DNA from: an archaeon
GTDB lineage: Archaea > Iainarchaeota > Iainarchaeia > Iainarchaeales > Iainarchaeaceae
Assembly (NCBI GenBank): GCA_024653865.1
Contig: JANLHD010000091.1
Location: 1 to 6,850, forward strand
DNA length: 6,850 nucleotides
Direction: 5' to 3'
The translations under genes were made by a program, and so were the position numbers. This document shows, one piece after another, positions 1 through 4,946 of the stretch. Under the pieces are notes generated by a model. It saw only the letters and a program-made list of their open reading frames with translations, did no database searches and was not told the DNA's origin. Within the stretch, counting starts at the first letter, position 1, and each line of letters starts with the position of its first letter.

Positions 1-904
1 CGGATGAATCTACATTGCTTAGCACATCCAGATAGTCCGCCCTGATTTTTTTCCTTATTATTACGGGAGGATAACCGCTTTTCATCAAAATAAAGTTTAG
101 GAGCATCCTTCCGGTTCTTCCGTTGCCGTCCATGAATGGATGCACTTTCTCAAATTTGTGGTGGAAAATTGCGGCAAGGGCGAAAGGGTGAATTTTCCCC
201 TCGCTCTCCTTGAACCATTTCAGTAGCAAATCCATGTCGATTTTGACCAAATGGCCCGGCGTTGACTTGAACCTAGAACGGGTGACAATTATATCTCTAA
301 TCCGGTAGCCTGTCCGCGCGTCAATGTTTTCAAGCAGGCGGTCGTGAATTGATTCAATCAGTTCATGATTCAATTTCTTGCCGAAATCAAGCGAATTGAA
401 AACCTTTTCCGTATTCTGAAGGTCATAGATTTCCCGCAGGGTTTTTCCCTTCGGAGTCAGCCCTTCATCCAATAAATCCCTTGCCTCCTTCAGGCTTATT
501 GTGTTCCCTTCTATCGAGGCAGTATTGAAGGCAAATTCAACCAAAAAGGACTGGAAAATCTCCCTTTTTGTCTGAGGATCCTGCTTTTCAAAAACCTTTG
601 AATAGTGAAGCCTGCATGCCTCAACTTCTGCAAGCTTTTCCTCAAGAAATGGGTCTGCCTTAAGCTTCAGGCGTTGGGTCTCTTCTAGAAAATGATTTGA
701 TTCCAGAAACAGGCCGATAGTGCGATATGCCTTTTCTATCGCAGCATTGTGTTTAGGAAGTTTGGACAAGGATTCCTTGACCTCAGCTACAGAATTGCCC
801 AAATATGCAATGTCCTTGACAGACACTTTTTTCCCTTTCCGCGAGGAAGCACGCAGATAATAATAAGGCTTGCCGCCAACCATCTTTTTATAGATATAAA
901 CCAT
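1..904 (-). CDS. Fic-family protein adenylyltransferase (AMPylase), class II type, 3' end outside window
   Basis: Translation from ATG at 904 gives 301 residues and runs off the window edge. The Fic catalytic motif is complete: HPFMDGNGRTGR at residues 255-266, with catalytic His255, metal-binding Asp259, and Asn261/Arg263/Arg266 for ATP phosphates. A flap region (about 208-222, TRSRFKSTPGH) precedes it. Residues 128-133 (TASIEG) fit the inhibitory (S/T)xxxE(G/N) motif N-terminal to the Fic core, so this is predicted to be a self-inhibited class II Fic that transfers AMP from ATP to a hydroxyl side chain of a target protein. The first 40 residues (YIYKKMVGGKPYYYLRAS, later DIAYLG) form a small basic module. 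The target is unknown and no antitoxin gene is visible alongside. A TATA box 30 bases upstream and no Shine-Dalgarno support a leaderless ATG at 904; Met8 is a less likely start. Fic family is secure; the physiological role is not. Confidence 0.93.
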   Translation of the reverse strand, partial: MVYIYKKMVGGKPYYYLRASSRKGKKVSVKDIAYLGNSVAEVKESLSKLPKHNAAIEKAYRTIGLFLESNHFLEETQRLKLKADPFLEEKLAEVEACRLHYSKVFEKQDPQTKREIFQSFLVEFAFNTASIEGNTISLKEARDLLDEGLTPKGKTLREIYDLQNTEKVFNSLDFGKKLNHELIESIHDRLLENIDARTGYRIRDIIVTRSRFKSTPGHLVKIDMDLLLKWFKESEGKIHPFALAAIFHHKFEKVHPFMDGNGRTGRMLLNFILMKSGYPPVIIRKKIRADYLDVLSNVDSS

Positions 905-926
905 ACAATGAAGATTTGACGACCAA

Positions 927-934
927 TTTAAAAA
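927..934 (-). promoter_or_regulatory. TATA box of the Fic gene
   Basis: On the minus strand this reads TTTTTAAA. Its first base lies 30 bases before the ATG at 904, which places transcription start at or next to the start codon. The spacing matches the other leaderless genes in this window. Confidence 0.65.
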
Positions 935-936
935 CT

Positions 937-972
937 TACCCTCTACAATGTAATTTCATAATGTAGAGGGTA
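937..972. repeat. 11-bp perfect inverted repeat upstream of the Fic promoter (possible operator)
   Basis: The arms TACCCTCTACA (937-947) and TGTAGAGGGTA (962-972) are exact reverse complements separated by 14 bases, with a few further pairs possible in the spacer. The left arm overlaps the region just upstream of the TATA box where TFB contacts the BRE. A dimeric regulator bound here would compete with TFB/TBP, so repression of the Fic gene is a reasonable inference. A hairpin or bidirectional terminator role is less likely because no T-run follows. Confidence 0.6.
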
Positions 973-1238
973 TTAATGGAATGGGGTGAAAACCAATGAA
1001 AAAAGTGATTTCATTTGCATGAGCAATTCAAGAAAACCATGCCGGTCCCCAACACCCCAATTTCCGTATACATCAACAAAATAACAAAGCTAGAGTATAA
1101 AAAAAGTTCACACACAAAATACGCCAAAAACGCCTGTTTTTCGCGCTTTAATTAGGCACCACATTCCAAAAATTCGTTGAAAGCAATTAAAAAAAAGGGG
1201 AAAGGAAAGGGGACATTTGCCCCTTCCCAAAAATTGGT
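973..1238. other. Noncoding interval between two minus-strand genes
   Basis: No convincing gene is seen on either strand. Two tiny overlapping plus-strand frames exist (7 and 8 codons, starting near 976 and 996) after a GGGGTG stretch, but they are too short to support. A weak hairpin AAAAAC-GCCT-GTTTTT lies at 1126-1141 and a TATA-like AGTATAAAA lies near 1094-1102, with no gene placed to use it. The end of the interval holds the terminator of the SIMPL gene. Confidence 0.6.
1187..1228 (-). terminator. Hairpin plus T-tract terminator of the SIMPL gene
   Basis: Ten bases past the SIMPL stop codon, the minus strand can pair GGAAGGGG (1220-1227) with CCCCTTTCC (1204-1212) across a seven-base loop, with one bulged base. 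C/T-rich sequence follows, ending in about eight T residues (1189-1196). Archaeal termination relies mainly on the T-tract; the hairpin may also protect the transcript end. Confidence 0.6.
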
Positions 1239-2108
1239 TTACCTTATCTCGAACTGCACGCTAACAGATGCCGTGAACTCCACATCGCCCGGAGTGATGG
1301 ACGTTGGCGCCCTTGCGGCTCCGTCGCTTTCCGCCACTGCAAGGTCATAGCCCTTGTAGTAGTAGGGGGTTGAATAGCCCGAATTTTCGCTCGCACTATA
1401 CACCTGGAAGAGCGTTACTCCAAGACCTGAGGCAATGGAATCCGCCTTCACCTTTGCGTTCTGTGCGGCTTCCTTCAAAGCCTCTGTTCTAAGTTCGTCC
1501 TGCTTTGCATTCGAAAGCGAGAACCTAACTCCGCTGATGCTGTTCGCTCCTGCATCCACCGCAGCGTCAATGACATCGCCCGTGGAACCAAGGTTCTTCA
1601 ATGTAACGAGCACCGAATTGGTTGTCCTATATCCAATTGACTCGGACTTCCTCGAAAGTTCGTTCCACTGCTGTTCCTCATACAGATTGTACCCGGTGGT
1701 TTGTATGTCCGCCTCCGGAACACCCGCAGCCTTGAGCGCGGCCATTACTTTTGCCGCCAATTCCGCGTTGTCCTGCTGGCTTTTCTTTGCGCTCTTATCG
1801 AGCGTCTCAATGCTGATTGTTATTTCAGCCTGGTCCGGCGAAACTGTCTTTATTACCTGCCCGGTAACCGAAAGCAGCCTCACCTTATCGCCAGCTTCGT
1901 CCTCCGCAAAACTAATTACGTCCTGCGCCGGAGCGGAGTTGACGGACCCCGTGGTCTCAAAACCTTTTTCCAGATAACCCGGCAAATTCACTTTTTCCTG
2001 CTGCAATGTTGCCGGCGGCTGTTGCGAACCTAAGAACGCAATGCCCGCGACGATCAGCAATGCCGCAAAAACAATTGAAACGCCAAGCACTTTTGAATCG
2101 AATTTCAA
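1239..2108 (-). CDS. Membrane-anchored SIMPL-domain (DUF541) protein, TTG start
   Basis: The product has 289 residues when started at the TTG at 2108-2106. That codon lies 7 bases after AGGAGGTG, a perfect Shine-Dalgarno; an ATG at 2294 would add 62 residues upstream of that ribosome site and overlap the FKBP promoter, so I reject it. Residues 7-26 form one hydrophobic helix after a short charged N-terminus, an uncleaved signal anchor, followed by a Pro/Gln-rich linker. Residues about 78-289 are a SIMPL domain: the opening strand LLSVTGQ, then repeated beta strands and helices including AELAAKVMAALKAAGVPEAD, IGYRTTN, AGANSISGVRFSL and a closing FTASVSVQFEI strand. SIMPL proteins (E. coli YggE, BP26) sit outside the cytoplasmic membrane and form oligomeric rings; several relate to oxidative or envelope stress, but their biochemistry is unclear. 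It is divergent from the FKBP lipoprotein gene. Confidence 0.9.
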   Translation of the reverse strand: MKFDSKVLGVSIVFAALLIVAGIAFLGSQQPPATLQQEKVNLPGYLEKGFETTGSVNSAPAQDVISFAEDEAGDKVRLLSVTGQVIKTVSPDQAEITISIETLDKSAKKSQQDNAELAAKVMAALKAAGVPEADIQTTGYNLYEEQQWNELSRKSESIGYRTTNSVLVTLKNLGSTGDVIDAAVDAGANSISGVRFSLSNAKQDELRTEALKEAAQNAKVKADSIASGLGVTLFQVYSASENSGYSTPYYYKGYDLAVAESDGAARAPTSITPGDVEFTASVSVQFEIR

Positions 2109-2115
2109 AAAAACA

Positions 2116-2123
2116 CACCTCCT
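2116..2123 (-). promoter_or_regulatory. Perfect Shine-Dalgarno deciding the TTG start of the SIMPL gene
   Basis: The minus strand reads AGGAGGTG, fully complementary to the conserved 16S rRNA 3' end, 7 bases before a TTG codon. This fixes the start. It is exceptional here, since the other genes show no such site and appear leaderless. Confidence 0.85.
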
Positions 2124-2173
2124 TTTTTTGAAAAAAACAATGTTTTCTTTGAATAAACTAGAGCCCAAACTTG

Positions 2174-2184
2174 CTTTTAAAAAG
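2174..2184 (-). promoter_or_regulatory. TATA box of the SIMPL gene
   Basis: The minus strand reads CTTTTTAAAAG. Transcription would begin near 2150, giving a leader of about 40 bases that contains the Shine-Dalgarno, consistent with a leadered mRNA. Confidence 0.55.
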
Positions 2185-2275
2185 GCTACTTTGATTAGGG
2201 AAAAGGCTAAATTGCAAAAAATGCGTTGAAAAATAGCGCCAAAAAAAAGCCCGAATCCCGAAGAAAAAACGCCAG

Positions 2276-2285
2276 TATTATAATG
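2276..2285 (+). promoter_or_regulatory. TATA box of the FKBP lipoprotein gene
   Basis: TATTATAATG begins 32 bases before the ATG at 2308, predicting a leaderless or nearly leaderless transcript. No Shine-Dalgarno is present. The box is back to back with the SIMPL promoter. Confidence 0.6.
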
Positions 2286-2307
2286 TTTTTGCACGCGAAA
2301 TTAAACC

Positions 2308-2814
2308 ATGAAAGCAATTGCAGCCTTGGCGCTAATGGCATTAATTGCCCTGGCCGGGTGCACAAGCGGGGGAGATAACGTGGCAAAAATTACGGTTGAA
2401 AAAGGCGATTTGGTAAAGGTCGAATACATCGGCACTTTCCCGGGCACCGGCGAGGTTTTCGACAAGAGCGAAGGACGCGGACCGCTCGAATTCGAGGCAA
2501 GCGCCGGGCAAATGATAAAAGGCTTCGATGAGGCTGTCATCGGAATGGCGCAGGGCGAAGAAAAAACAATCACGCTCCCTCCGGAAAAGGCATACGGCAC
2601 GCTTGCGGACGCGCAGGTAGTCGAGGCACAAGTTTCGCAAATAAGCGACGACCCAAACTCTGTTACCGTCGGCACGAAAGTTTATACGAACACGGGCGCG
2701 GAAGGCGAAGTCATTGAAGTGAACGGAACAATCGCAAAAATAAGGTTCGCGCACCCGCTCGCGGGAAAAACCCTGCAATTCTGGATAAAAATCGTGGAAA
2801 TCCAGAAGGAATAA
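2308..2814 (+). CDS. FKBP-type peptidyl-prolyl cis-trans isomerase, SlyD-like, lipoprotein
   Basis: The product has 168 residues. Residues 1-18 are a lipoprotein signal: Lys2, a hydrophobic stretch, then LAGC with Cys18 as the likely lipidated residue. The FKBP core starts at about residue 29 with GDLVKVEYIGTFPGTGEVFDKS, then GPLEFEASAGQMIKGFDEAVIGM and the EEKTITLPPEKAYG segment. An insert-in-flap domain follows (about 97-145), and the core closes with HPLAGKTLQFWIKIVEI (149-165), the signature of archaeal and SlyD FKBPs. The enzyme isomerises Xaa-Pro bonds, and the insert domain gives holdase chaperone activity. The lipobox places it on the outer face of the membrane, where it would assist folding of exported proteins; cytoplasmic SlyD relatives lack this signal. 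The start is supported by the TATA box and by the signal sequence beginning at this ATG. Confidence 0.93.
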   Translation: MKAIAALALMALIALAGCTSGGDNVAKITVEKGDLVKVEYIGTFPGTGEVFDKSEGRGPLEFEASAGQMIKGFDEAVIGMAQGEEKTITLPPEKAYGTLADAQVVEAQVSQISDDPNSVTVGTKVYTNTGAEGEVIEVNGTIAKIRFAHPLAGKTLQFWIKIVEIQKE

Positions 2815-2837
2815 ACTCCCAAAATTTGGGGAAAACT

Positions 2838-2845
2838 ACTTATAC
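2838..2845 (+). promoter_or_regulatory. TATA box of the HIT gene
   Basis: ACTTATAC lies about 32 bases before the GTG at 2872, so transcription would start at or just before that codon. This favours GTG over the in-frame TTG at 2881. Confidence 0.5.
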
Positions 2846-2853
2846 CCAAAAAA

Positions 2854-2871
2854 CCCAAGTAATACCTTGGG
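2854..2871. repeat. Short inverted repeat between TATA box and HIT start
   Basis: CCCAAG (2854-2859) and CTTGGG (2866-2871) are exact inverse complements around a six-base spacer and end directly before the GTG start. This position would suit a repressor site overlapping the transcription start. Six-base arms can also occur by chance. Confidence 0.35.
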
Positions 2872-3294
2872 GTGGTCAATTTGGGTGATGAGTGCATATT
2901 CTGCAAAATAGTTTCGGGCGAAATCCCGGCCAAAAAAATTTTTGAGAACGAGGCAACCTTCGCATTTTTGGACATCAACCCATCCGCAAAAGGCCACTCG
3001 CTTGTGATACCAAAAAACCACCACGCAACAATGCTCGACATTCCGGAGGCAGAGCTCAAGGATGTTATTTCCACGGTGCAGAAGGTTGGCGCGGCCATTA
3101 TGAAGGCGACCAATGCCGATGGCTTCAATGTGCTTCAGAACAACAGGGAAGCGGCCGGACAGGTAATACCCCACCTGCATTTCCACGTAATACCAAGAAC
3201 CATAGGCGACTCGCTGAAGCTTTCATTCGGCAGCCAAAAAGCTGAAGAGGAAGAGCTTAAGGAGTACGAGAAAAGGGTGAAAGAGCAACTTTAA
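2872..3294 (+). CDS. HIT-family (histidine triad) nucleotide hydrolase/transferase, complete copy
   Basis: The product has 140 residues, normal for HINT/Fhit-like HIT proteins. A CIFCKI knuckle (Cys8, Cys11) as in zinc-binding HIT proteins comes first, followed by FLDINPSAKGHSLVIPKNHH (about 32-51), the usual nucleotide-binding strand region. DGFNVLQNNREAAGQ (83-97) precedes the catalytic triad HLHFH (101-105, His101, His103, His105). Family members hydrolyse AMP-lysine, AMP-NH2 or dinucleoside polyphosphates through a nucleotidyl-histidine intermediate in the cytoplasm; which substrate applies cannot be told here. The C-terminal tail (about 123-140) is highly charged, KAEEEELKEYEKRVKEQL. The start is a GTG predicted to be leaderless; TTG at 2881 is the alternative. 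The 3' half is 86% identical in protein to the fragment at 4243-4440. Confidence 0.92.
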   Translation: MVNLGDECIFCKIVSGEIPAKKIFENEATFAFLDINPSAKGHSLVIPKNHHATMLDIPEAELKDVISTVQKVGAAIMKATNADGFNVLQNNREAAGQVIPHLHFHVIPRTIGDSLKLSFGSQKAEEEELKEYEKRVKEQL

Positions 3295-3428
3295 ATAATG
3301 AAATTTGTTAAATTAATTTTTAAAAAATAATAACTCGGATTCAGCAGAAAAATAAGAGATAAACCAAATGACTTTTACTTTTGGCCCGGCTTCCTTCCAG
3401 AATCAGATATTCTAGGAGGCACTGCAGG

Positions 3429-3438
3429 ATTTAAATAG
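3429..3438 (+). promoter_or_regulatory. TATA box of the Yip1-like gene
   Basis: ATTTAAATAG, with TTTAAATA starting 29 bases before the ATG at 3459, is a near-ideal archaeal TATA box for a leaderless transcript. Fifteen of 16 bases (ATTTAAATAGTTNAAA) are shared with the promoter at 4452. Confidence 0.7.
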
Positions 3439-3458
3439 TTTAAAACAATTGATTTCTT

Positions 3459-4181
3459 ATGCCTTCATTGTTGGAAGATACAGCAGTTAATTTATTTAAA
3501 GATTTTTTTCAAATATTTTATAAGAGAAACTTAGAGCATTTGATAAATAAGAAGTTAAGTTTAAGCGAATCAGCAAAATTTTCTCTCCTCGTCCTTTTTT
3601 TTGGCGTAATTCTTAGCATTATAAGTTTCGTAATACCTACAATCTTAGAAAAGGGAATAAATGGCACTTGTCGGAAATACATAGGACATACGCTCACATC
3701 TTATTCATGCACTCTCGATATATTTTATTCCATTTTGAACCTGTCCCTTTTACTCAGCTTTTTAATCATAACCAGTTTAACTGTATTCATTTTAATTCAA
3801 TTCAGCATTGCTAACATTTTTGGCGGAAAATTTAACCTAGGAATTGTTAGTTTCTTCAGTAATTCAATTTTTCTATTTTTTAGCATGCTTTTACTGGCTT
3901 TTCTTTATTCAATTTTTCTATTTTTTAGCATGCTTTTACTGGCTTTTCTTTTGAATATTAGCATTTTTGAATTGAGGAACGTATTACTTAATTTATTTTT
4001 GGTTGTACTTTTTCCTATTTACACTTTATTTTTACAGATAAAATTAGTCCAAAAAACAACAGGGCTTTCTTTATTAAGTTCTATTTTAACAGTATTTATT
4101 CCTCTGGCAATAGCAGGTTTGATTTTAGGAGTAATTTTAATTTATGGTATAGGCATGGCAGGACTCACAGGGCGTTTTTAA
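3459..4181 (+). CDS. AT-rich multipass membrane protein, probably Yip1-like
   Basis: The product has 240 residues. After a charged, helical N-terminus (about 1-40), hydrophobic segments lie near 41-61, 92-116, 137-165, 175-193 and 207-230. FSIANIFGGKFNLGIVSFFSNS (115-136) and the later LVVLFPIYTLFLQIKLVQKTTGLS stretch resemble the pattern of Yip1-domain proteins, where a GGKG-like turn follows TM2 and a hydrophilic hinge precedes the last helix. This is a family-level guess and no enzyme motif is seen. Residues 136-150 and 151-165 are a 15-residue tandem repeat caused by an exact 45-bp duplication, lengthening one membrane segment. Base composition differs from the neighbours: one sampled 60-base line (3481-3540) has 12 G/C, against 31 in 5221-5280, suggesting separate origin. 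The leaderless start is supported by the TATA box. Confidence 0.75.
   Translation: MPSLLEDTAVNLFKDFFQIFYKRNLEHLINKKLSLSESAKFSLLVLFFGVILSIISFVIPTILEKGINGTCRKYIGHTLTSYSCTLDIFYSILNLSLLLSFLIITSLTVFILIQFSIANIFGGKFNLGIVSFFSNSIFLFFSMLLLAFLYSIFLFFSMLLLAFLLNISIFELRNVLLNLFLVVLFPIYTLFLQIKLVQKTTGLSLLSSILTVFIPLAIAGLILGVILIYGIGMAGLTGRF
3862..3951 (+). repeat. Exact 45-bp tandem duplication inside the Yip1-like gene
   Basis: Positions 3862-3906 and 3907-3951 are identical over 45 bases and in frame, each encoding a 15-residue unit with core SIFLFFSMLLLAFL. Identity stops at the first base on either side. Lack of any substitution means the event is recent, or is an assembly error in low-complexity sequence. 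Confidence 0.95.
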
Positions 4182-4199
4182 CCGCTTAAAAGAACTAAC

Positions 4200-4216
4200 T
4201 CGCCTTTGAAAGGCGA
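4200..4216. repeat. 17-bp palindrome beside a tRNA remnant
   Basis: TCGCCTTT and AAAGGCGA are exact inverse complements around a single G. The palindrome ends one base before the tRNA-derived segment at 4218. It could be a hairpin at the old tRNA transcript end, a terminator for the Yip1-like gene (no T-run follows on the plus strand), or a recombination site. Confidence 0.7.
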
Positions 4217-4217
4217 A

Positions 4218-4242
4218 TGCGAGGGGGCGGATTCGAACCGCC
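4218..4242 (-). pseudogene. tRNA 3' fragment (T arm and 3' acceptor strand only)
   Basis: On the minus strand, T stem GGCGG (4242-4238), loop TTCGAAT (4237-4231) and stem CCGCC (4230-4226) form a perfect T arm. It is followed by a seven-base acceptor strand CCCTCGC and discriminator A (4218), with no CCA. The D arm, anticodon arm and 5' acceptor strand are missing; directly upstream is HIT coding sequence in antisense. The original acceptor would be GCGAGGG. Amino-acid identity cannot be told, though the acceptor and A73 would suit a leucine tRNA. It is a truncated gene or the tRNA-derived half of an integration site. Confidence 0.8.
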
Positions 4243-4440
4243 GTGATGAAGGCGACAAACGCGGACGGATTCAACGTACTGCAAAACAACCGCGAAGCCG
4301 CGGGGCAAATCATAAACCACCTGCACTTCCACATCGTGCCCCGAACAAAAGGCGACTCGCTCAAACTCTCCTTCGGAAGCTCCAAAGCAGAAGAGGAAGA
4401 GCTAAAAGAATATGAGAAAAAGGTCAAAGAAAGCCTTTAA
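4240..4440 (+). pseudogene. Truncated second HIT gene, 3' half only
   Basis: From GTG at 4243 this encodes 65 residues matching residues 76-140 of the complete HIT protein at 56 of 65 positions, ending at the equivalent stop codon. It keeps DGFNVLQNNREAAGQ, the catalytic HLHFH triad and the charged tail. It lacks the Cys-x-x-Cys knuckle and the GHSLVIPK strand, so it cannot form the normal fold alone. Homology begins at GCC (4240-4242), bases also used by the tRNA T stem, so the junction has 3-4 bases of ambiguity. There is no TATA box about 30 bases upstream and an in-frame TGA lies at 4207. Thirty of the 56 conserved residues use different codons, so the copies parted long ago while under selection, yet the frame is undamaged. 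The truncation is therefore recent. Confidence 0.88.
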
Positions 4441-4451
4441 GACACAAGCAA

Positions 4452-4461
4452 ATTTAAATAG
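4452..4461 (+). promoter_or_regulatory. TATA box of the 45-residue small gene
   Basis: ATTTAAATAG, with TTTAAATA starting 30 bases before the ATG at 4483, has the same sequence and spacing as the promoter at 3429. This is the main support for the small gene downstream. Confidence 0.65.
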
Positions 4462-4482
4462 TTCAAAGAAGATGACTGTATT

Positions 4483-4620
4483 ATGCCAATGCCAAAAAGA
4501 GCCGCAAGAGAAAGGACTTTTACAGGATTCAATCCGGTGCCCGGAGTTGTAACTGATAGCCTACTTAACTTAGCCCGGCATCTACCCGGCGAAAAAAAGC
4601 CCCGCAGGAAAAGGAACTAA
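4483..4620 (+). CDS. Small basic protein of 45 residues, unrecognised
   Basis: The reading frame starts MPMPKRAARERTFTGFNPVP and ends in a KPRRKRN tail. It has about eleven Lys/Arg against three Asp/Glu, basic clusters at both ends and a neutral, Pro/Gly-containing middle (residues 13-35). There is no membrane helix or cysteine. I do not recognise it. Evidence that it is a gene is the strong TATA box with TTTAAATA beginning 30 bases before the ATG, the same spacing as the other leaderless genes here; there is no Shine-Dalgarno. The basic tails could suit nucleic-acid or ribosome binding, which is inference from composition only. It lies 42 bases after the truncated HIT gene and converges on tRNA-Leu. 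Met3 is a possible alternative start. Confidence 0.55.
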   Translation: MPMPKRAARERTFTGFNPVPGVVTDSLLNLARHLPGEKKPRRKRN

Positions 4621-4702
4621 CAAGCAAATATTTCCTAATTCTATTAAACAAAAAAAAATTCACTTCACAGCATTCCATTGGGCAAAGCCCTAAAATTAGC
4701 CC

Positions 4703-4711
4703 AAAAAAAAA
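4703..4711 (-). terminator. Oligo-T terminator of tRNA-Leu
   Basis: Nine consecutive T residues on the minus strand begin three bases after the tRNA discriminator base. This is a typical archaeal stable-RNA terminator. Confidence 0.75.
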
Positions 4712-4714
4712 GAG

Positions 4715-4798
4715 TGCGGGAGGCAGGATTTGAACCTGCGAAGGCACTAAGCCACCAGCCCCTCAAGCTGGCCCAATTGGCCGCTATGGGACTCCCGC
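4715..4798 (-). tRNA. tRNA-Leu, anticodon GAG
   Basis: An 84-base class II tRNA. Acceptor GCGGGAG pairs with CTCCCGC and is followed by A73 with no encoded CCA. The D stem is CCA/TGG and the anticodon stem is CCAGC/GCTGG around TTGAGGG, giving anticodon GAG at 4764-4762 with U33 in place. A long variable arm (GGC-TTAGT-GCC) and T arm GCAGG-TTCAAAT-CCTGC complete the cloverleaf. The long variable arm, A73 and GAG agree on leucine, reading CUC/CUU codons. It is intact and intronless. Confidence 0.95.
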
Positions 4799-4848
4799 AA
4801 AAATGCGCTAGAAAACTAGCAATAGAACGATTTTGGGTTCAAATCACC

Positions 4849-4856
4849 TTATAAAA
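4849..4856 (-). promoter_or_regulatory. TATA box of tRNA-Leu
   Basis: The minus strand reads TTTTATAA. Transcription would begin near 4826, leaving a 5' leader of about 28 bases for RNase P. A small perfect hairpin (GCTAG-AAAA-CTAGC, 4807-4820) lies inside that leader. Confidence 0.5.
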
Positions 4857-4914
4857 TTTCCTCTCAAAACCAAATAGCGCACCCATAGAAATCCATTCAA
4901 AGCCCAAAATAACC

Positions 4915-4923
4915 CTTAAATTA
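4915..4923 (+). promoter_or_regulatory. TATA box of the S-component-like gene
   Basis: CTTAAATTA starts 32 bases before the ATG at 4947, again predicting a leaderless transcript. No Shine-Dalgarno is present. Confidence 0.5.
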
Positions 4924-4946
4924 GCCTCGCACCACAAAAACAGCCA

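Noticed and set aside
973..1023. Tiny plus-strand frames (MEWGENQ and MKKVISFA) after GGGGTG, a possible Fic antitoxin remnant
   Set aside because: At 7 and 8 codons nothing distinguishes them from chance, and no longer homologous frame follows.
1435..1977. Long plus-strand frame opposite the SIMPL gene
   Set aside because: It is antisense to a well-supported SIMPL domain, with no promoter or recognisable protein features of its own.
2109..2294. N-terminal extension of the SIMPL protein from an upstream ATG
   Set aside because: It would place a perfect Shine-Dalgarno inside the gene and run the coding region back over both divergent promoters. The extension has no SIMPL-like sequence.
4218..4242. 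A functional split-tRNA 3' half, as in Nanoarchaeum
   Set aside because: Known split points lie at or near the anticodon or, in tri-split genes, within the D or T regions with GC-rich joining sequences. Here only the T arm and acceptor strand remain, no joining sequence or TATA box precedes it, and the upstream bases are plainly HIT coding sequence.
4807..4820. GCTAG-AAAA-CTAGC hairpin as a regulatory element
   Set aside because: It lies within the predicted tRNA leader, is only five pairs long, and has no evidence of a separate function.
4835..4850. A T-arm-like GGGTTCAAATCACC on the plus strand near tRNA-Leu
   Set aside because: Only two or three stem pairs form and there is no acceptor strand, so it is not a tRNA remnant.
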